Assembly (NCBI GenBank): GCA_019416425.1
Contig: DXXK01000030.1
Coordinates: forward strand, 1 to 64,000
Origin: Bacteroidales bacterium
Lineage (GTDB): Bacteria > Bacteroidota > Bacteroidia > Bacteroidales > Muribaculaceae
Reading direction: 5' to 3'
Length of the DNA stretch: 64,000 nucleotides
The position numbers and the translations under genes are program-made. This document shows, in pieces, positions 27,561-37,149 of the stretch (positions are counted from its first letter, which is position 1; each line of letters starts with the position of its first letter). Under the pieces are notes generated by a model that saw only the letters and a program-made list of their open reading frames with translations, was not told where the DNA came from and made no database searches.

Positions 27561-28658
27561 TCAGACGAATTCATCGCCGAAGCGTTCCTTGACCTCGTTG
27601 ACCAGCAGGCGAATCTTCTGCTCGTCGGCTATGGGGTATACAAGCAGGGCGTTGTCGGTGTCTGCCACGATGTAGTCCTTGAGGCCGTCGGCCACGATGA
27701 TTTTCTCGCCGGTAGTCGCGAAGATGGTGCCGGAGCAGTTGTTGGTGAGAACCTTGCATCCTTGCGTCACATTCCCCTCATGGCTCTTGGGTGATGCCTG
27801 GTACAGGGCTTTCCATGATCCCAGGTCGCTCCAGCCCAGGTCGGCCGTCTCCACGAACACATTGCGGGCTTTCTCCATGATGGCATAGTCGATGGAGATG
27901 TTGGGGGAGTTCGGGAATGCCTTGTCGATGAATTCCATCTCGCGCGGAGTGCCGTAGTAACCCTTGCCGGCATCGAAGATCGCGGCCACCTCGGGAGCGT
28001 ATTCCTGGAATGCCTTCAGAATCGCGTCGGCACGCCACAGGAACATTCCGGAGTTCCAGTAGAACTCACCGCTGTTCATGAAGACCGTGGCCATCTCCAG
28101 ATTGGGTTTCTCGGTGAATGACTTGACTTTCAGGATATCACCGTGTCCCTCTACGGGACGTCCCAGCTGGATGTATCCATAGCCGGTGTGGGGAGACGTG
28201 GGTTTGAGGCCGATTGTGAGCAGACGGTCCCCCCCCTCGACGAACTCGATTCCCTGACGGAGCTTGTTGTGGAACTCCACTTCCTTCAGGATCAGATGGT
28301 CCGAAGGAAGCGTGATTATCGATGCGTTTGGATTGCGGGCGTAGATATGGTTAGCCACCCAGCAGATGCAGGGGGCGGTATTGCGACGGGCCGGCTCAGG
28401 CAGGATGTGCTCCGGTTTGATGTCGGGTAGCTGCTCGCGGATGGTGTCCACGTAGGCGCGGTTGGTGACCAGGATGATGTTCTCGGGCTTGCATACCGGG
28501 AGGATTCGGTCCACGGTGAGCTGCAGCAGACTGCGTCCCGTGCCGAACATGTCCAGGAACTGCTTGGGCTTGTCGGTACGGCTCATAGGCCAGAAGCGGG
28601 AGCCGATGCCGCCGCACATAATCACGCAATAGCGGTTGTCCATGATATCTGTTTTCAT
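27561..28658 (-). CDS. manC: mannose-1-phosphate guanylyltransferase
   Basis: This 365-residue nucleotidyltransferase makes GDP-mannose from mannose-1-phosphate and GTP for surface polysaccharide and fucose synthesis. The N-terminal signature MCGGIGSRFWPMSRTDKPKQF(L) (long form shortened) and the loop FTEKPNLEMA are typical. The C-terminal phosphomannose isomerase domain of bifunctional ManC proteins is absent, as usual in Bacteroidales. The start at 28658 or the internal ATG at 28643 are both possible. It lies 39 bp after the Na/Pi symporter gene and 10 bp before the lipoprotein gene. Confidence 0.92.
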   Translation of the reverse strand: MKTDIMDNRYCVIMCGGIGSRFWPMSRTDKPKQFLDMFGTGRSLLQLTVDRILPVCKPENIILVTNRAYVDTIREQLPDIKPEHILPEPARRNTAPCICWVANHIYARNPNASIITLPSDHLILKEVEFHNKLRQGIEFVEGGDRLLTIGLKPTSPHTGYGYIQLGRPVEGHGDILKVKSFTEKPNLEMATVFMNSGEFYWNSGMFLWRADAILKAFQEYAPEVAAIFDAGKGYYGTPREMEFIDKAFPNSPNISIDYAIMEKARNVFVETADLGWSDLGSWKALYQASPKSHEGNVTQGCKVLTNNCSGTIFATTGEKIIVADGLKDYIVADTDNALLVYPIADEQKIRLLVNEVKERFGDEFV

Positions 28659-28697
28659 AGCAGTAGGGTTATAGATAACGCGATACGGCCATCACGC

Positions 28698-30491
28698 TCA
28701 GGAGACCTTGGGGATGCTCTTGAACTGGTGCTTGACACCCTCCACCACATTCAGCATGTAGTCGGCCAGTTTCTCGGCCTCCGAAATGATGTCCATGAAG
28801 AAGATGCCTTCCTGATAACCGTATTCCTTGTTGTTGATATTGAATATGTTACCATCGCGCAACTGGTTGCGCAGGTTGTTGATTTCGCGTTCCTTGTTGT
28901 ATGCCTCGACGATGCGGCTGCTTTCGGGTCGGTCCATCTCGTCGAGCAACGCCATCATGTTGGTCATGGCTGAGTCAACCATCTCGTACATATGGTCGAT
29001 CTCGTGCATGTTCTTCTCGTTGAACTCGACATGGTTTTGGTTCTTGCGCTGCAGGGTCTTGGCCACGTTGAAGCAACCGTCGGCTATGGACTCGATCTCG
29101 CTGACGATGCGGAGCATGCCGGCGATGCGCATCTTACTTTCGGGGCTGAGTCGACCCTCGGCGATATTGTTGAGATATGTCCCGATCTCGATCTCCATAC
29201 GGTCGGAGATCTGCTCATACTTCTCGATACGGTTGTATAGGTCCTGATATTCCTGACTCTTGTGGTCCATGTGCAGGAGTCTGCGGCTCATGTCAAGCAT
29301 ACGCTGCATGCGCTTGCCGTACAGCTGTATCTCCTTCTGGGCCTGCAGTATATTGAGCTCTGATGCCGACATCAGGCCGCCGCCGATGTACTTGAGTGTG
29401 AATTCCTCTTCCTCCTCCTTGTGGCGAGCGGGAACCAGCCAGCAGACAATCTTGACGTACAGCTTGGTGAACCAGATCATGACCAGCAGGTTGCAGGCGT
29501 TGAAAACGGTGGGGAACATAGCCAGACCGAAAGCCACGCAGCTCTGTGCCTGTGCTGTGTAGCCGCCCTTCTCGTCGAGCAGGGTGGTGCCGCGCATGCC
29601 GGCCTCCTGGGCCGCAGTGATGTCCATGGGGTTGGTGCCCGTGCACCAGTACGTTATGTCCGAGACAAGGTGCATGAAAGGGTAGAAGATGAACAGGACG
29701 ATGATGGAGCCCAGCACGTTGAACAGCAGGTGTCCCATCGCTGTTCGCTTGGCGTTGATGTTGCCGCTGAGCGAAGCCAGGATCGGGGTGATGGTCGTAC
29801 CGATGTTGCCGCCCAGGATGATGGCGCAACCCAGCTCGAACGATATCCAGCCCTGCGAGCACATGATCAGCGTGATGGCGAACGTGGCCGCCGAGCTTTG
29901 TGCGATCATGGTGAAGACTATACCAAGCGTGAAAAATATCAGTACCGACCCGAGTCCCATACTGGTCCAGTCGGTGACGAACTTCAGCATCTCGGGATTC
30001 TCCTGCAGGTTCGGGACGTATTCCGAGATCATGTCGAGTCCCATGAACAGCAACGAGAAGCCGATCAGGAACTCGCCCAGGGACTTGTATGTACTCTTCT
30101 TCATGAACAGCATGGGGACGCCGATGGCCAGCAGGACCAGGGAGTAGTCGGAGATGCTGACCTCGAAGCTGAACGCCGAGATGATCCAGGTTGTGACGGT
30201 GGTGCCGACATTGGCACCGAAAATCACCGCCATGGCCTGCTGAAGCGACATCAGTCCGGCATTTACGAAGCTGACCACCATTACTGTCGAGGCACTGGAA
30301 CTTTGAATCAGGGCCGTGATCGTGATACCTGTCAGCACGCCGGTGACGCTGTTGCGCGTCATTATGCCGAGAATGTTACGGAGACGATCGCCTGCCACTT
30401 TCTGCAGACCTTCGCTCATTACCTTCATTCCGTACAGGAACAGGCAGATTGATGCCAGAAGGCAAAAGAAATCTAAGACTGTGTAGCTCAT
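28698..30491 (-). CDS. Na+/phosphate symporter family protein with PhoU-like tail
   Basis: This 597-residue inner-membrane protein has about nine hydrophobic segments in residues 1-330. They contain the two inverted QSSS-type repeats of the Na/Pi cotransporter family (TALIQSSSASTVMVV and MIAQSSAATFAI). Residues 370-590 are long charged helices resembling PhoU (YLNNIAEGRLSPES, IADGCFNVAKTLQRKN). The family imports phosphate with sodium, and the tail probably regulates it. A -7 box (TAAATTTG on the minus strand, 30528-30535) precedes it. It heads the manC operon. Confidence 0.92.
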   Translation of the reverse strand: MSYTVLDFFCLLASICLFLYGMKVMSEGLQKVAGDRLRNILGIMTRNSVTGVLTGITITALIQSSSASTVMVVSFVNAGLMSLQQAMAVIFGANVGTTVTTWIISAFSFEVSISDYSLVLLAIGVPMLFMKKSTYKSLGEFLIGFSLLFMGLDMISEYVPNLQENPEMLKFVTDWTSMGLGSVLIFFTLGIVFTMIAQSSAATFAITLIMCSQGWISFELGCAIILGGNIGTTITPILASLSGNINAKRTAMGHLLFNVLGSIIVLFIFYPFMHLVSDITYWCTGTNPMDITAAQEAGMRGTTLLDEKGGYTAQAQSCVAFGLAMFPTVFNACNLLVMIWFTKLYVKIVCWLVPARHKEEEEEFTLKYIGGGLMSASELNILQAQKEIQLYGKRMQRMLDMSRRLLHMDHKSQEYQDLYNRIEKYEQISDRMEIEIGTYLNNIAEGRLSPESKMRIAGMLRIVSEIESIADGCFNVAKTLQRKNQNHVEFNEKNMHEIDHMYEMVDSAMTNMMALLDEMDRPESSRIVEAYNKEREINNLRNQLRDGNIFNINNKEYGYQEGIFFMDIISEAEKLADYMLNVVEGVKHQFKSIPKVS

Positions 30492-30596
30492 GTAAACCTA
30501 TGGGTTGGCCAGTTGGGTTATTTTTTGCAAATTTACCAAAATATTTCGATTATTTTATTAATTTTACCATCAAATAATGAAACAAATTTGTAATGC

Positions 30597-31190
30597 ATGG
30601 AAACCACGATACTATTTCCGATGAATAACGACCTTGACAAGGCAGGTGACCAGCAACGACTGAGTCCCTTTTCTCTCTATAATTCAGAAACATTGCGTCA
30701 ACGTGCGGTATGGTGCGTGGTCGCCATGGGCCGTGACGGGTCCATCGGGCGTCATGGCGGGATACCCTGGCGCATCCGCGAGGACCTGAAACATTTCAAG
30801 GAACTGACCATGGGCCATCCCGTCATAATGGGCCGGAAGACGTGGGAGTCGCTGCCCAGGCGACCGTTGCCCGGCCGCAGGAACATTGTGGTGACGCGTA
30901 ACGCAGAATACGAGGCTATGGGTGCCGAGACCGCGTCATCGGTGGAGGAAGCCATCTCCATGTGTCCCCCCTCGGAGGTGCCGGTCATCATCGGAGGCGA
31001 GCAGATCTACCGCCAGGCGTTGCCGTACTGCACACTGCTCCATGTCACGGCTGTGGATCTGGAGGTCCCTGACGCAGATGCATTCTTCCCTGAGATCTGT
31101 GACGCCGACTGGCTCAGGTCCCAGGAGCAGGAGCCTCAGTCCACCGACCAGGGACTGAAGTACAGTTATATGACATACGTACGGAAATGA
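30597..31190 (+). CDS. folA: dihydrofolate reductase
   Basis: This 197-residue enzyme reduces dihydrofolate with NADPH. The core runs from WCVVAMGRDGSIG (about 40) through GIPWRIREDLKHFKELT, VIMGRKTWESLP and VIIGGEQIYRQAL to SYMTYVRK. About 37 residues precede the usual DHFR start. No closer upstream ATG fits, since the next Met is at residue 9, so the N-terminal extension seems real. The glycosyltransferase gene overlaps its stop by 4 bp. thyA, which makes dihydrofolate, is elsewhere in the window. Confidence 0.93.
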   Translation: METTILFPMNNDLDKAGDQQRLSPFSLYNSETLRQRAVWCVVAMGRDGSIGRHGGIPWRIREDLKHFKELTMGHPVIMGRKTWESLPRRPLPGRRNIVVTRNAEYEAMGAETASSVEEAISMCPPSEVPVIIGGEQIYRQALPYCTLLHVTAVDLEVPDADAFFPEICDADWLRSQEQEPQSTDQGLKYSYMTYVRK

Positions 31191-32452
31191 AAGTCGTAAT
31201 AATCAATAAATCCGACAGTACCGGAGGAGCGGCAGTCGTTAGCCGCCGTCTGATGGAGGCTCTGGTCGATGCCGGTGTGGACGCGCGCATGCTTGTGGCC
31301 GAGAAACGGAGCGATTCGGACCGTGTGGCCCTTGCCACGACCAAGACGGCCCTGCGCCGGGAGTTTCTGCAGGAGCGATTGGGTATATTCATGCAGAACG
31401 GAATGAACCGAAGCACCCTGTTCAAGATAGATACCGGTGCCGACGGCGTGCATATATGGAAGCATCCATGGGTGCGCGAGGCGGATGTGATCTGCCTGAA
31501 CTGGATCAATCAGGGTTTCGTATCTCTGGATGGCGTGCGCCGTCTGCTGGGCATGGACAAGCCTGTAGTGTGGACAATGCACGACATGTGGAACATGACG
31601 GGTATATGCCATCATGCCGGCGAATGCGTGAACTGGCGCCGTAACTGCGGAGACTGTCCGCTGATGGGCGCCAAGGCCGCACCTGACGACCTGTCGGCCC
31701 GTGTATGGGTGGAGAAGGAGCTTCTGTACCACAAGTCGGCTCGATGTCTCAGATTCGTGGCCGTCAGCAACTGGCTGGCCGCCAAGGCCGCGGAGTCAGG
31801 ACTGCTTGGAAGCCAGGATGTGACGGTGATTCCAAATGCCTTCCCTTTCGATGAACGTGAGACGAGTTTCATAGGATGCTCACGGAGTGATAAATGTCGT
31901 ATCCTGTTCGGTGCCGCGCGTCTGGATGATCCAATCAAGGGTCTTCCCATTCTGGTACGCGCTACGGAGATTCTGGCGGAAAAGCATAAGAATATCGCCG
32001 CCAACTGCGAGCTGGTGACCTTCGGAAGCGTTAAGAATCCGGACAGCATCGCACGGTTCGGCATAGCGCATGAGCATATGGGAACGCTTGGAGGCAACGA
32101 GGTGAGGGATCTGTACCGAGGCGCCGACGTGGTGGTGTCCAGCTCGCTTTACGAGACACTCCCCGGGACGCTGGTGGAGGGTCAGGCATGGGGGTGCGTT
32201 CCTGTTGCCACCGACAGCGGCGGCCAGCGCGACATCGTGGACCACAAGGAGACCGGTTATCTGGTCAAGCTTGACACGCCCGAGAAGACGGCGCGTGAGC
32301 TTGCCGAAGGCATAGTATGGGCCTACAATGAACTGATACAGCATGGCGCTGCATTGCGGCACGCCATGCTTGAGTCTGCCCGCGAGCGGTTCGGCGCCCG
32401 TCTGGTGGCGGAGCGGTACATTGAGCTGTTCCACAGCCTCGGGGCGAAGTAA
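31187..32452 (+). CDS. glycosyltransferase family 4-type
   Basis: This 421-residue GT-B glycosyltransferase has an N-terminal acceptor half (VVIINKSDSTGGAAVVSRRL) and a C-terminal donor half (GAARLDDPIKGLPILVRA, DVVVSSSLYETLPGTLVEGQ with the EX7E-like motif, and ATDSGGQRDIV). Such enzymes add sugars from nucleotide donors to surface glycans. A Cys-rich insert (CHHAGECVNWRRNCGDCPL) occurs near residue 145. It starts in the folA stop (ATGA overlap) and is followed by a 21-bp hairpin. Donor and acceptor cannot be told. Confidence 0.88.
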   Translation: MKVVIINKSDSTGGAAVVSRRLMEALVDAGVDARMLVAEKRSDSDRVALATTKTALRREFLQERLGIFMQNGMNRSTLFKIDTGADGVHIWKHPWVREADVICLNWINQGFVSLDGVRRLLGMDKPVVWTMHDMWNMTGICHHAGECVNWRRNCGDCPLMGAKAAPDDLSARVWVEKELLYHKSARCLRFVAVSNWLAAKAAESGLLGSQDVTVIPNAFPFDERETSFIGCSRSDKCRILFGAARLDDPIKGLPILVRATEILAEKHKNIAANCELVTFGSVKNPDSIARFGIAHEHMGTLGGNEVRDLYRGADVVVSSSLYETLPGTLVEGQAWGCVPVATDSGGQRDIVDHKETGYLVKLDTPEKTARELAEGIVWAYNELIQHGAALRHAMLESARERFGARLVAERYIELFHSLGAK

Positions 32453-32471
32453 GGCAACCCAGACGTGGGAG

Positions 32472-32518
32472 ACAATACAAGCGGCGCCTTTCTACCGGAA
32501 AGGCGCCGCTTGTATTGT
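32472..32518. terminator. perfect 21-bp inverted repeat between convergent genes
   Basis: The arms 32472-32492 and 32498-32518 are exact reverse complements around a five-base loop (TACCG). It lies between the glycosyltransferase and gyrB stop codons, which fits a bidirectional terminator, although the T-rich tails are poor. Confidence 0.7.
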
Positions 32519-32532
32519 TAGTCGGTTTGCGA

Positions 32533-34521
32533 TTATGCGTCGATGTTTGCGTATGTGGCGTGGGCCTCGATGAAGTCGCGGCGCGGAGCCACGTCCTCGC
32601 CCATCAGCATGGTGAACGTACGGTCGGCCTCGGCGGCGTTGGTCAGGGTCACCTGCTTAAGCATTCTGTTCTCCGGATCCATGGTTGTCTCCCACAGCTG
32701 CTCGGGGTTCATCTCGCCCAGACCTTTGTAACGCTGCAGTATCAGACGGTTACGGTCACCGTTGCACTTGGTGTCTACGTAGCGCTGCACCTGCTGGTCG
32801 GTCCAGCAGTATTCCGTGGTTTCGCCCTTCTTCTTGCCTTTCAGGTCGCAGCGGTACAGCGGCGGCGTTGCTATGTACAGGTATCCGTTGTCGATGATGG
32901 GACGCATGCGGCGGTAGAAGAACGTCATCAGCAGAGTGGCGATGTGGGCACCGTCGACATCGGCATCGGTCATGATGACGATTTTGTGGTAGCGCAGCTT
33001 CGACATGTTCGGGGCCTTGCTGTCCTCCTCGGTACCGATGGTTATGCCCAGGGCCTTGTACATGTTCACAATCTCCTGCGACTCCAGGATTTTGTGGTCC
33101 ATGGCCTTCTCTACGTTCAGGATCTTGCCTCGGAGCGGCAGGATGGCCTGGAAGTGGGGGTTGCGGCCCTGCTTGGCCGAACCGCCAGCCGAGTCACCCT
33201 CGACCAGGAACAGCTCGCAGTCCTCGGGGATGTGGCTCTTGCAGGGAGCCAGTTTGCCGGGGAGGCCGGCGCCGCCGAGGCTGGATTTGTTCTGCACGCG
33301 CATCTTGGCGTTGTAGGCCGCGTGGCGGGCCTGGGCGGCCAGGACAACCTTGTCGACGATGGTCTTGGCTTGCTTGGGATGTTCCTCCAGGTAGTTGCGC
33401 AGGGCGTCACTGACGGCGGTCTGCACCACGCCCATCACCTCGTTGTTGCCAAGCTTGGTCTTGGTCTGCCCCTCGAACTGGGGCTCGGCTACCTTGACCG
33501 AGACCACGGCTGTCAGACCGTCGCGGAAGTCCTCCTTCGACAGCTCGATCTTCAGCTTGTCCAGCAGATGGTTGTCCTCGGCGTATTTCTTCAGCGTCAT
33601 GGTCAGGCCGCGACGGAACCCGGTCAGATGCGTGCCTCCCTCGATGGTGTTGATGTTGTTGACGTATGAGTATATGTTCTCGTTGAAGTCGTTGTTGTAG
33701 GTCATGGCCACCTCTACAGGAACTCCGTTACGCTCTGTCTTGAGGTCAATGATGTCCTCGATCAGCGGCTCCTTGCCCTCGTCCAGGTACTCGACGAACT
33801 CGCGCAGGCCGTTTTCGGAGTAGAAAACATCCTTCTTGGGATTTCCCTCCTCGTCCAGGACGCGTTCATCGGTGAGCGTCAGGGAGATTCCGGCGTTCAG
33901 GAACGCCAGGTCGCGCAGACGGTTGGCCAGCGTCTCGTAATCGTAGACGGTCTCGGAGAAGATGGCTGCGTCGGGGTGGAAGTAGATGGTGGTGCCGGTG
34001 TGGTCGGTATCACCGATGACGCAGAGTTCCGAAGTGGGCTTGCCGAGCGAGTATTCCTGCATGTAGACCTTGCCGTCGCGGTGAATCTCGGCGCGGAGAT
34101 AGTCGGACAGAGCGTTGACGCAGCTTACGCCCACGCCGTGCAGGCCACCGGAGACCTTGTAGGAACCCTTGTCGAACTTGCCGCCTGCGTGGAGCACTGT
34201 CAGTACCACCTCCAGTGCGGGCTTGTGCATCTTCTCGTGCATGTCCACGGGGATTCCGCGGCCGTTGTCCACGACACGGATGCCGTTCTGGGTGGTGATG
34301 GTCACGTCGATATGGTTGGCGAAGCCGGCCAGGGCCTCGTCGATGGAGTTGTCCACCACCTCGTAGACCAGATGATGCAGACCGCGCATGCCCGTGTCGC
34401 CGATGTACATGGACGGGCGTTTGCGCACTGCCTCCAGACCCTCAAGAACCTGGATGTTGTCCGCTTGGTATTTCTTCCGGGTCTCTTCCTGACCCTCGTC
34501 GTATTCTTCGAAATCTGCCAT
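32533..34521 (-). CDS. gyrB: DNA gyrase subunit B
   Basis: This 662-residue ATPase subunit of DNA gyrase introduces negative supercoils together with GyrA. It has a GHKL ATPase domain (EVVDNSIDEA, NGRGIPVD, GGLHGVGVSCVNALS), a transducer domain, a TOPRIM domain (LVEGDSAGGSAKQGR, IMTDADVDGAHI) and the C-terminal QRYKGLGEMNPEQLWETTM motif. The phrase FQAILPLRGKILNVEKA favours GyrB over ParE. The ATG at 34521 (MADFEEY) is chosen over a TTG two codons upstream. Confidence 0.95.
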   Translation of the reverse strand: MADFEEYDEGQEETRKKYQADNIQVLEGLEAVRKRPSMYIGDTGMRGLHHLVYEVVDNSIDEALAGFANHIDVTITTQNGIRVVDNGRGIPVDMHEKMHKPALEVVLTVLHAGGKFDKGSYKVSGGLHGVGVSCVNALSDYLRAEIHRDGKVYMQEYSLGKPTSELCVIGDTDHTGTTIYFHPDAAIFSETVYDYETLANRLRDLAFLNAGISLTLTDERVLDEEGNPKKDVFYSENGLREFVEYLDEGKEPLIEDIIDLKTERNGVPVEVAMTYNNDFNENIYSYVNNINTIEGGTHLTGFRRGLTMTLKKYAEDNHLLDKLKIELSKEDFRDGLTAVVSVKVAEPQFEGQTKTKLGNNEVMGVVQTAVSDALRNYLEEHPKQAKTIVDKVVLAAQARHAAYNAKMRVQNKSSLGGAGLPGKLAPCKSHIPEDCELFLVEGDSAGGSAKQGRNPHFQAILPLRGKILNVEKAMDHKILESQEIVNMYKALGITIGTEEDSKAPNMSKLRYHKIVIMTDADVDGAHIATLLMTFFYRRMRPIIDNGYLYIATPPLYRCDLKGKKKGETTEYCWTDQQVQRYVDTKCNGDRNRLILQRYKGLGEMNPEQLWETTMDPENRMLKQVTLTNAAEADRTFTMLMGEDVAPRRDFIEAHATYANIDA

Positions 34522-34543
34522 TTTCAATTACTCTTTCAGACTG

Positions 34544-34575
34544 CAAATTTACAAAAAAATCAGCAAAATAGCAAG
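34544..34575 (-). promoter_or_regulatory. gyrB promoter
   Basis: On the minus strand a TAAATTTG box (34544-34551) is preceded at 20 bp by CTTG (34572-34575), close to the TTTG -33 box. It lies about 25 bp before the gyrB ATG. Confidence 0.7.
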
Positions 34576-34577
34576 CA

Positions 34578-34608
34578 AAAAGGCGCGTCCCTGGACGCGC
34601 CTTTTGAA
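34578..34608 (-). terminator. terminator of acpP-fabF
   Basis: AAAAGGCGCGTCC pairs with GGACGCGCCTTTT over a minimal loop, with Ts following on the minus strand. It sits 18 bp past the fabF stop and just before the gyrB promoter. Confidence 0.85.
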
Positions 34609-34625
34609 ATTCCGATATGGTGTTG

Positions 34626-35891
34626 TTAACCTTCGTACTTCTTGAGGATGACGCAGGCGTTGTGTCCGCCGAAACCGAACGTATTGCTCAGAACGGTCCT
34701 GACATCCTTCTCCACGGCTTTGTTGAAAGTGAAGTTGAGCTTTGGGTCCACCTCGGGATCGTCATCGCCTTCCTCATGGTTGATGGTGGGGGGGATGACA
34801 CCGTCGGTAATGGTCTTTACGCTGAACAGGGCCTCGATTGCGCCGGCGGCGCCCAGGAGGTGTCCGGTCATGGACTTGGTGGAGCTCAGGTTCATCTCGT
34901 AGGCATGGGGACCGAATACATCGACGATAGCCTTGGCCTCGCTTCGGTCGCCGACAGGTGTCGAGGTTCCGTGGAGGTTGATGTAGTCGATATCTTCGGG
35001 CTTCATGCCGGCATCCTTCAGGGCGTTCTCCATCACGAGTTTGGCGCCCAGGCCTTCGGGATGGGTTGCGGTTATGTGGTAGGCGTCGGCACTCATGCCG
35101 GCACCGGCCACCTCGGCGTAGATGTGAGCGCCACGAGCCTTGGCGTGCTCAAGTTCCTCGAGCACCAGGGCGGCGCCACCCTCGCCGATGACGAAACCGT
35201 CACGCGAGCCGCTGAAGGGACGCGAGGCCGTCTTGTAGTCCTCGTTGCGGGTGGACAAGGCTTTCATGGAATTGAAGCCTCCCACGCCGGCCGGGTAGAT
35301 CGCAGCCTCGGCACCGCCGGTGACGACAGCGTCGGCCAGACCCAGACGGATCGCGTTGAATGCGTCGATCATGGCGTTGTTGGACGACGCGCAGGCGCTT
35401 ACCGTGGCATAGTTGGGGCCGCGGAACTCATGCGCGATCGATATCTGACCCGCCGCGATGTCGGCAATCATCTTCGGGATGAAGAAGGGATTGTATTTAG
35501 GACCCTGCTCCTCGCCATGTACGGCATAGTATCCGGCCTCCTCCTCGAAGGTGTGGAGGCCACCGATGCCGGCAGCGAAAATCACGCCCACGCGGTTCCG
35601 GTCTACGCCCTCGTTCTCCAGACCGGCGTCGGCTATCGCCTCGTTGGCCGCGGTCATGGCGTACATGGTGTAGAGGTCCATCTGGCGCATCTGGCGACGG
35701 TCGAAGTGGTCGGCAGGGTTATAGTCCTTGACCTCGCACGCGAACTGCGTCTTGAATTTCGATGCGTCGAAGTGTGTGATTGGTCCCGCACCGCTGACGC
35801 CGTTCTTGGCCGCCTCCCATGTGCTGGCAACATCATTACCCAGCGGGTTGATGGTGCCCAGGCCCGTCACTACTACTCTCTTTAATTCCAT
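34626..35891 (-). CDS. fabF: beta-ketoacyl-ACP synthase II
   Basis: This 421-residue condensing enzyme of fatty acid elongation adds malonyl-ACP units in the cytoplasm. The catalytic triad is visible: Cys167 in TVSACASSNNAM, one His in NLHGTSTPVGD and the other in SMTGHLLGAAGA. The N-terminal KRVVVTGLGTINPLG and C-terminal NTFGFGGHNACVI are typical. The gene follows acpP by 31 bp in the usual acpP-fabF pair. The rnc gene that often follows fabF in Bacteroidales is not here. Confidence 0.96.
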   Translation of the reverse strand: MELKRVVVTGLGTINPLGNDVASTWEAAKNGVSGAGPITHFDASKFKTQFACEVKDYNPADHFDRRQMRQMDLYTMYAMTAANEAIADAGLENEGVDRNRVGVIFAAGIGGLHTFEEEAGYYAVHGEEQGPKYNPFFIPKMIADIAAGQISIAHEFRGPNYATVSACASSNNAMIDAFNAIRLGLADAVVTGGAEAAIYPAGVGGFNSMKALSTRNEDYKTASRPFSGSRDGFVIGEGGAALVLEELEHAKARGAHIYAEVAGAGMSADAYHITATHPEGLGAKLVMENALKDAGMKPEDIDYINLHGTSTPVGDRSEAKAIVDVFGPHAYEMNLSSTKSMTGHLLGAAGAIEALFSVKTITDGVIPPTINHEEGDDDPEVDPKLNFTFNKAVEKDVRTVLSNTFGFGGHNACVILKKYEG

Positions 35892-35922
35892 TTATTGGAC
35901 TGGTTTGTCGGAAATTGCCCGA

Positions 35923-36159
35923 TTATTTCGCGTGAGCCTCGATATAGTTGATGGCGTCACCGACGGTCTTGATGCTCTCGGCGTCCGCGTCGGGAATGGA
36001 CAGGTTGAATGCCTTCTCGAACTCCATGATGAGCTCTACGGTGTCAAGGCTGTCGGCGCCCAGGTCTTTGTTGAATTCTGCGGTGGGAGTTACCTCATTC
36101 TCGTCTACTGTCAGTTTCTCGACGATGATGTCTTTGACTTTCTGTTCGATATCAGACAT
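35923..36159 (-). CDS. acpP: acyl carrier protein
   Basis: This 78-residue acidic four-helix protein carries acyl chains on a 4'-phosphopantetheine at Ser37 in the motif GADSLDTVELIMEFE. Its length and the C-terminal DAINYIEAHAK are standard. It is transcribed with fabF. The 160-bp leader upstream contains a hairpin-forming stretch (near 36200-36235) on the minus strand that could fold in the mRNA leader. Confidence 0.96.
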   Translation of the reverse strand: MSDIEQKVKDIIVEKLTVDENEVTPTAEFNKDLGADSLDTVELIMEFEKAFNLSIPDADAESIKTVGDAINYIEAHAK

Positions 36160-36318
36160 TTTCTTTACTATTTTTGGTTATTATTTTCTTGTTTAGTATT
36201 GATTCCTGAACAAGCAACAGGTTCTTGTTCCGGTTCAGAATGCAAAATAAGTGAAAATATTTCGATTACGGAAATTTTTCGCTAAAAATCTGCACAAGAC
36301 CGACAAATTTGAGCAATT

Positions 36319-37113
36319 CTATACAGAAATGGCGCCTTTGATGGTCGGCCAGGGGTCATACCCGGACAATTTGAAGTCTTCGTAGCGGAAGTCCAGGATG
36401 TCCTTGACGTCGGGATTCAGGGTCATGACGGGCAGGGCGCGGGGCTCGCGTCCCAGTTGCTTGTGGATCTGGTCCAGATGGTTCAGGTATATGTGTGCGT
36501 CGCCCAGAGTGTGGATGAACTCCCCGGGCTGCAGTCCGGCGCACTGCGCCATCATCATGGTGAGCAGGGCGTAGCTGGCTATGTTGAACGGCACGCCCAG
36601 AAACGAGTCGCCGCTGCGCTGGTACAGCTGGCAGCTGAGACGTCCACGACTCACGTAGAACTGGAACAGGGCATGGCACGGCGGCAGGTTCATGTTGTCC
36701 AGGTCGGCCACGTTCCATGCCGAGACGATGATGCGGCGCGAGTCGGGGTTGTTGCGGATCTGGTCCAGGGCCTGGCGGATCTGGTCGATGTGGCCGCCGT
36801 CGTAGTCGGGCCACGACCGCCACTGGTAGCCGTAGATATGTCCCAGGTCGCCGTCGGGGTCGGCCCATTCGTTCCAGATGCGCACGCCGTTCTCCTGCAG
36901 GTAGCGCACGTTGGTGTCGCCGCGCAGGAACCACAGCAGCTCGTGGATCACGCTCTTAAGGTGGATCTTCTTGGTGGTGACAAGCGGAAAGCCCTCCGAC
37001 AGGTCGAACCGCATCTGGTAGCCGAACGTGGAGATGGTTCCCGTTCCGGTACGGTCCTCCTTCTTCACGCCGTTGTCAAGTATATGTCTGAGCAGGTCCA
37101 GATATTCCTTCAT
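36319..37113 (-). CDS. thyA: thymidylate synthase
   Basis: This 264-residue enzyme methylates dUMP to dTMP with methylenetetrahydrofolate. Length and motifs equal the E. coli enzyme: catalytic Cys146 in NLPPCHALFQFYV, QRSGDSFLGVPFNIASYALL, and HIYLNHLDQ. It acts as a cytoplasmic dimer and supplies dihydrofolate to FolA. It is on the minus strand, 36 bp downstream of a 4Fe-4S membrane protein gene that ends at 37150 and is transcribed in the same direction. Confidence 0.97.
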   Translation of the reverse strand: MKEYLDLLRHILDNGVKKEDRTGTGTISTFGYQMRFDLSEGFPLVTTKKIHLKSVIHELLWFLRGDTNVRYLQENGVRIWNEWADPDGDLGHIYGYQWRSWPDYDGGHIDQIRQALDQIRNNPDSRRIIVSAWNVADLDNMNLPPCHALFQFYVSRGRLSCQLYQRSGDSFLGVPFNIASYALLTMMMAQCAGLQPGEFIHTLGDAHIYLNHLDQIHKQLGREPRALPVMTLNPDVKDILDFRYEDFKLSGYDPWPTIKGAISV

Positions 37114-37149
37114 GTTGATTCTCTTTAATGGTGGTTAAAAGCGCGGCGT

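Noticed and set aside
34522..34527. TTG start for gyrB two codons upstream
   Set aside because: An ATG at 34521 directly follows and matches the usual GyrB start.
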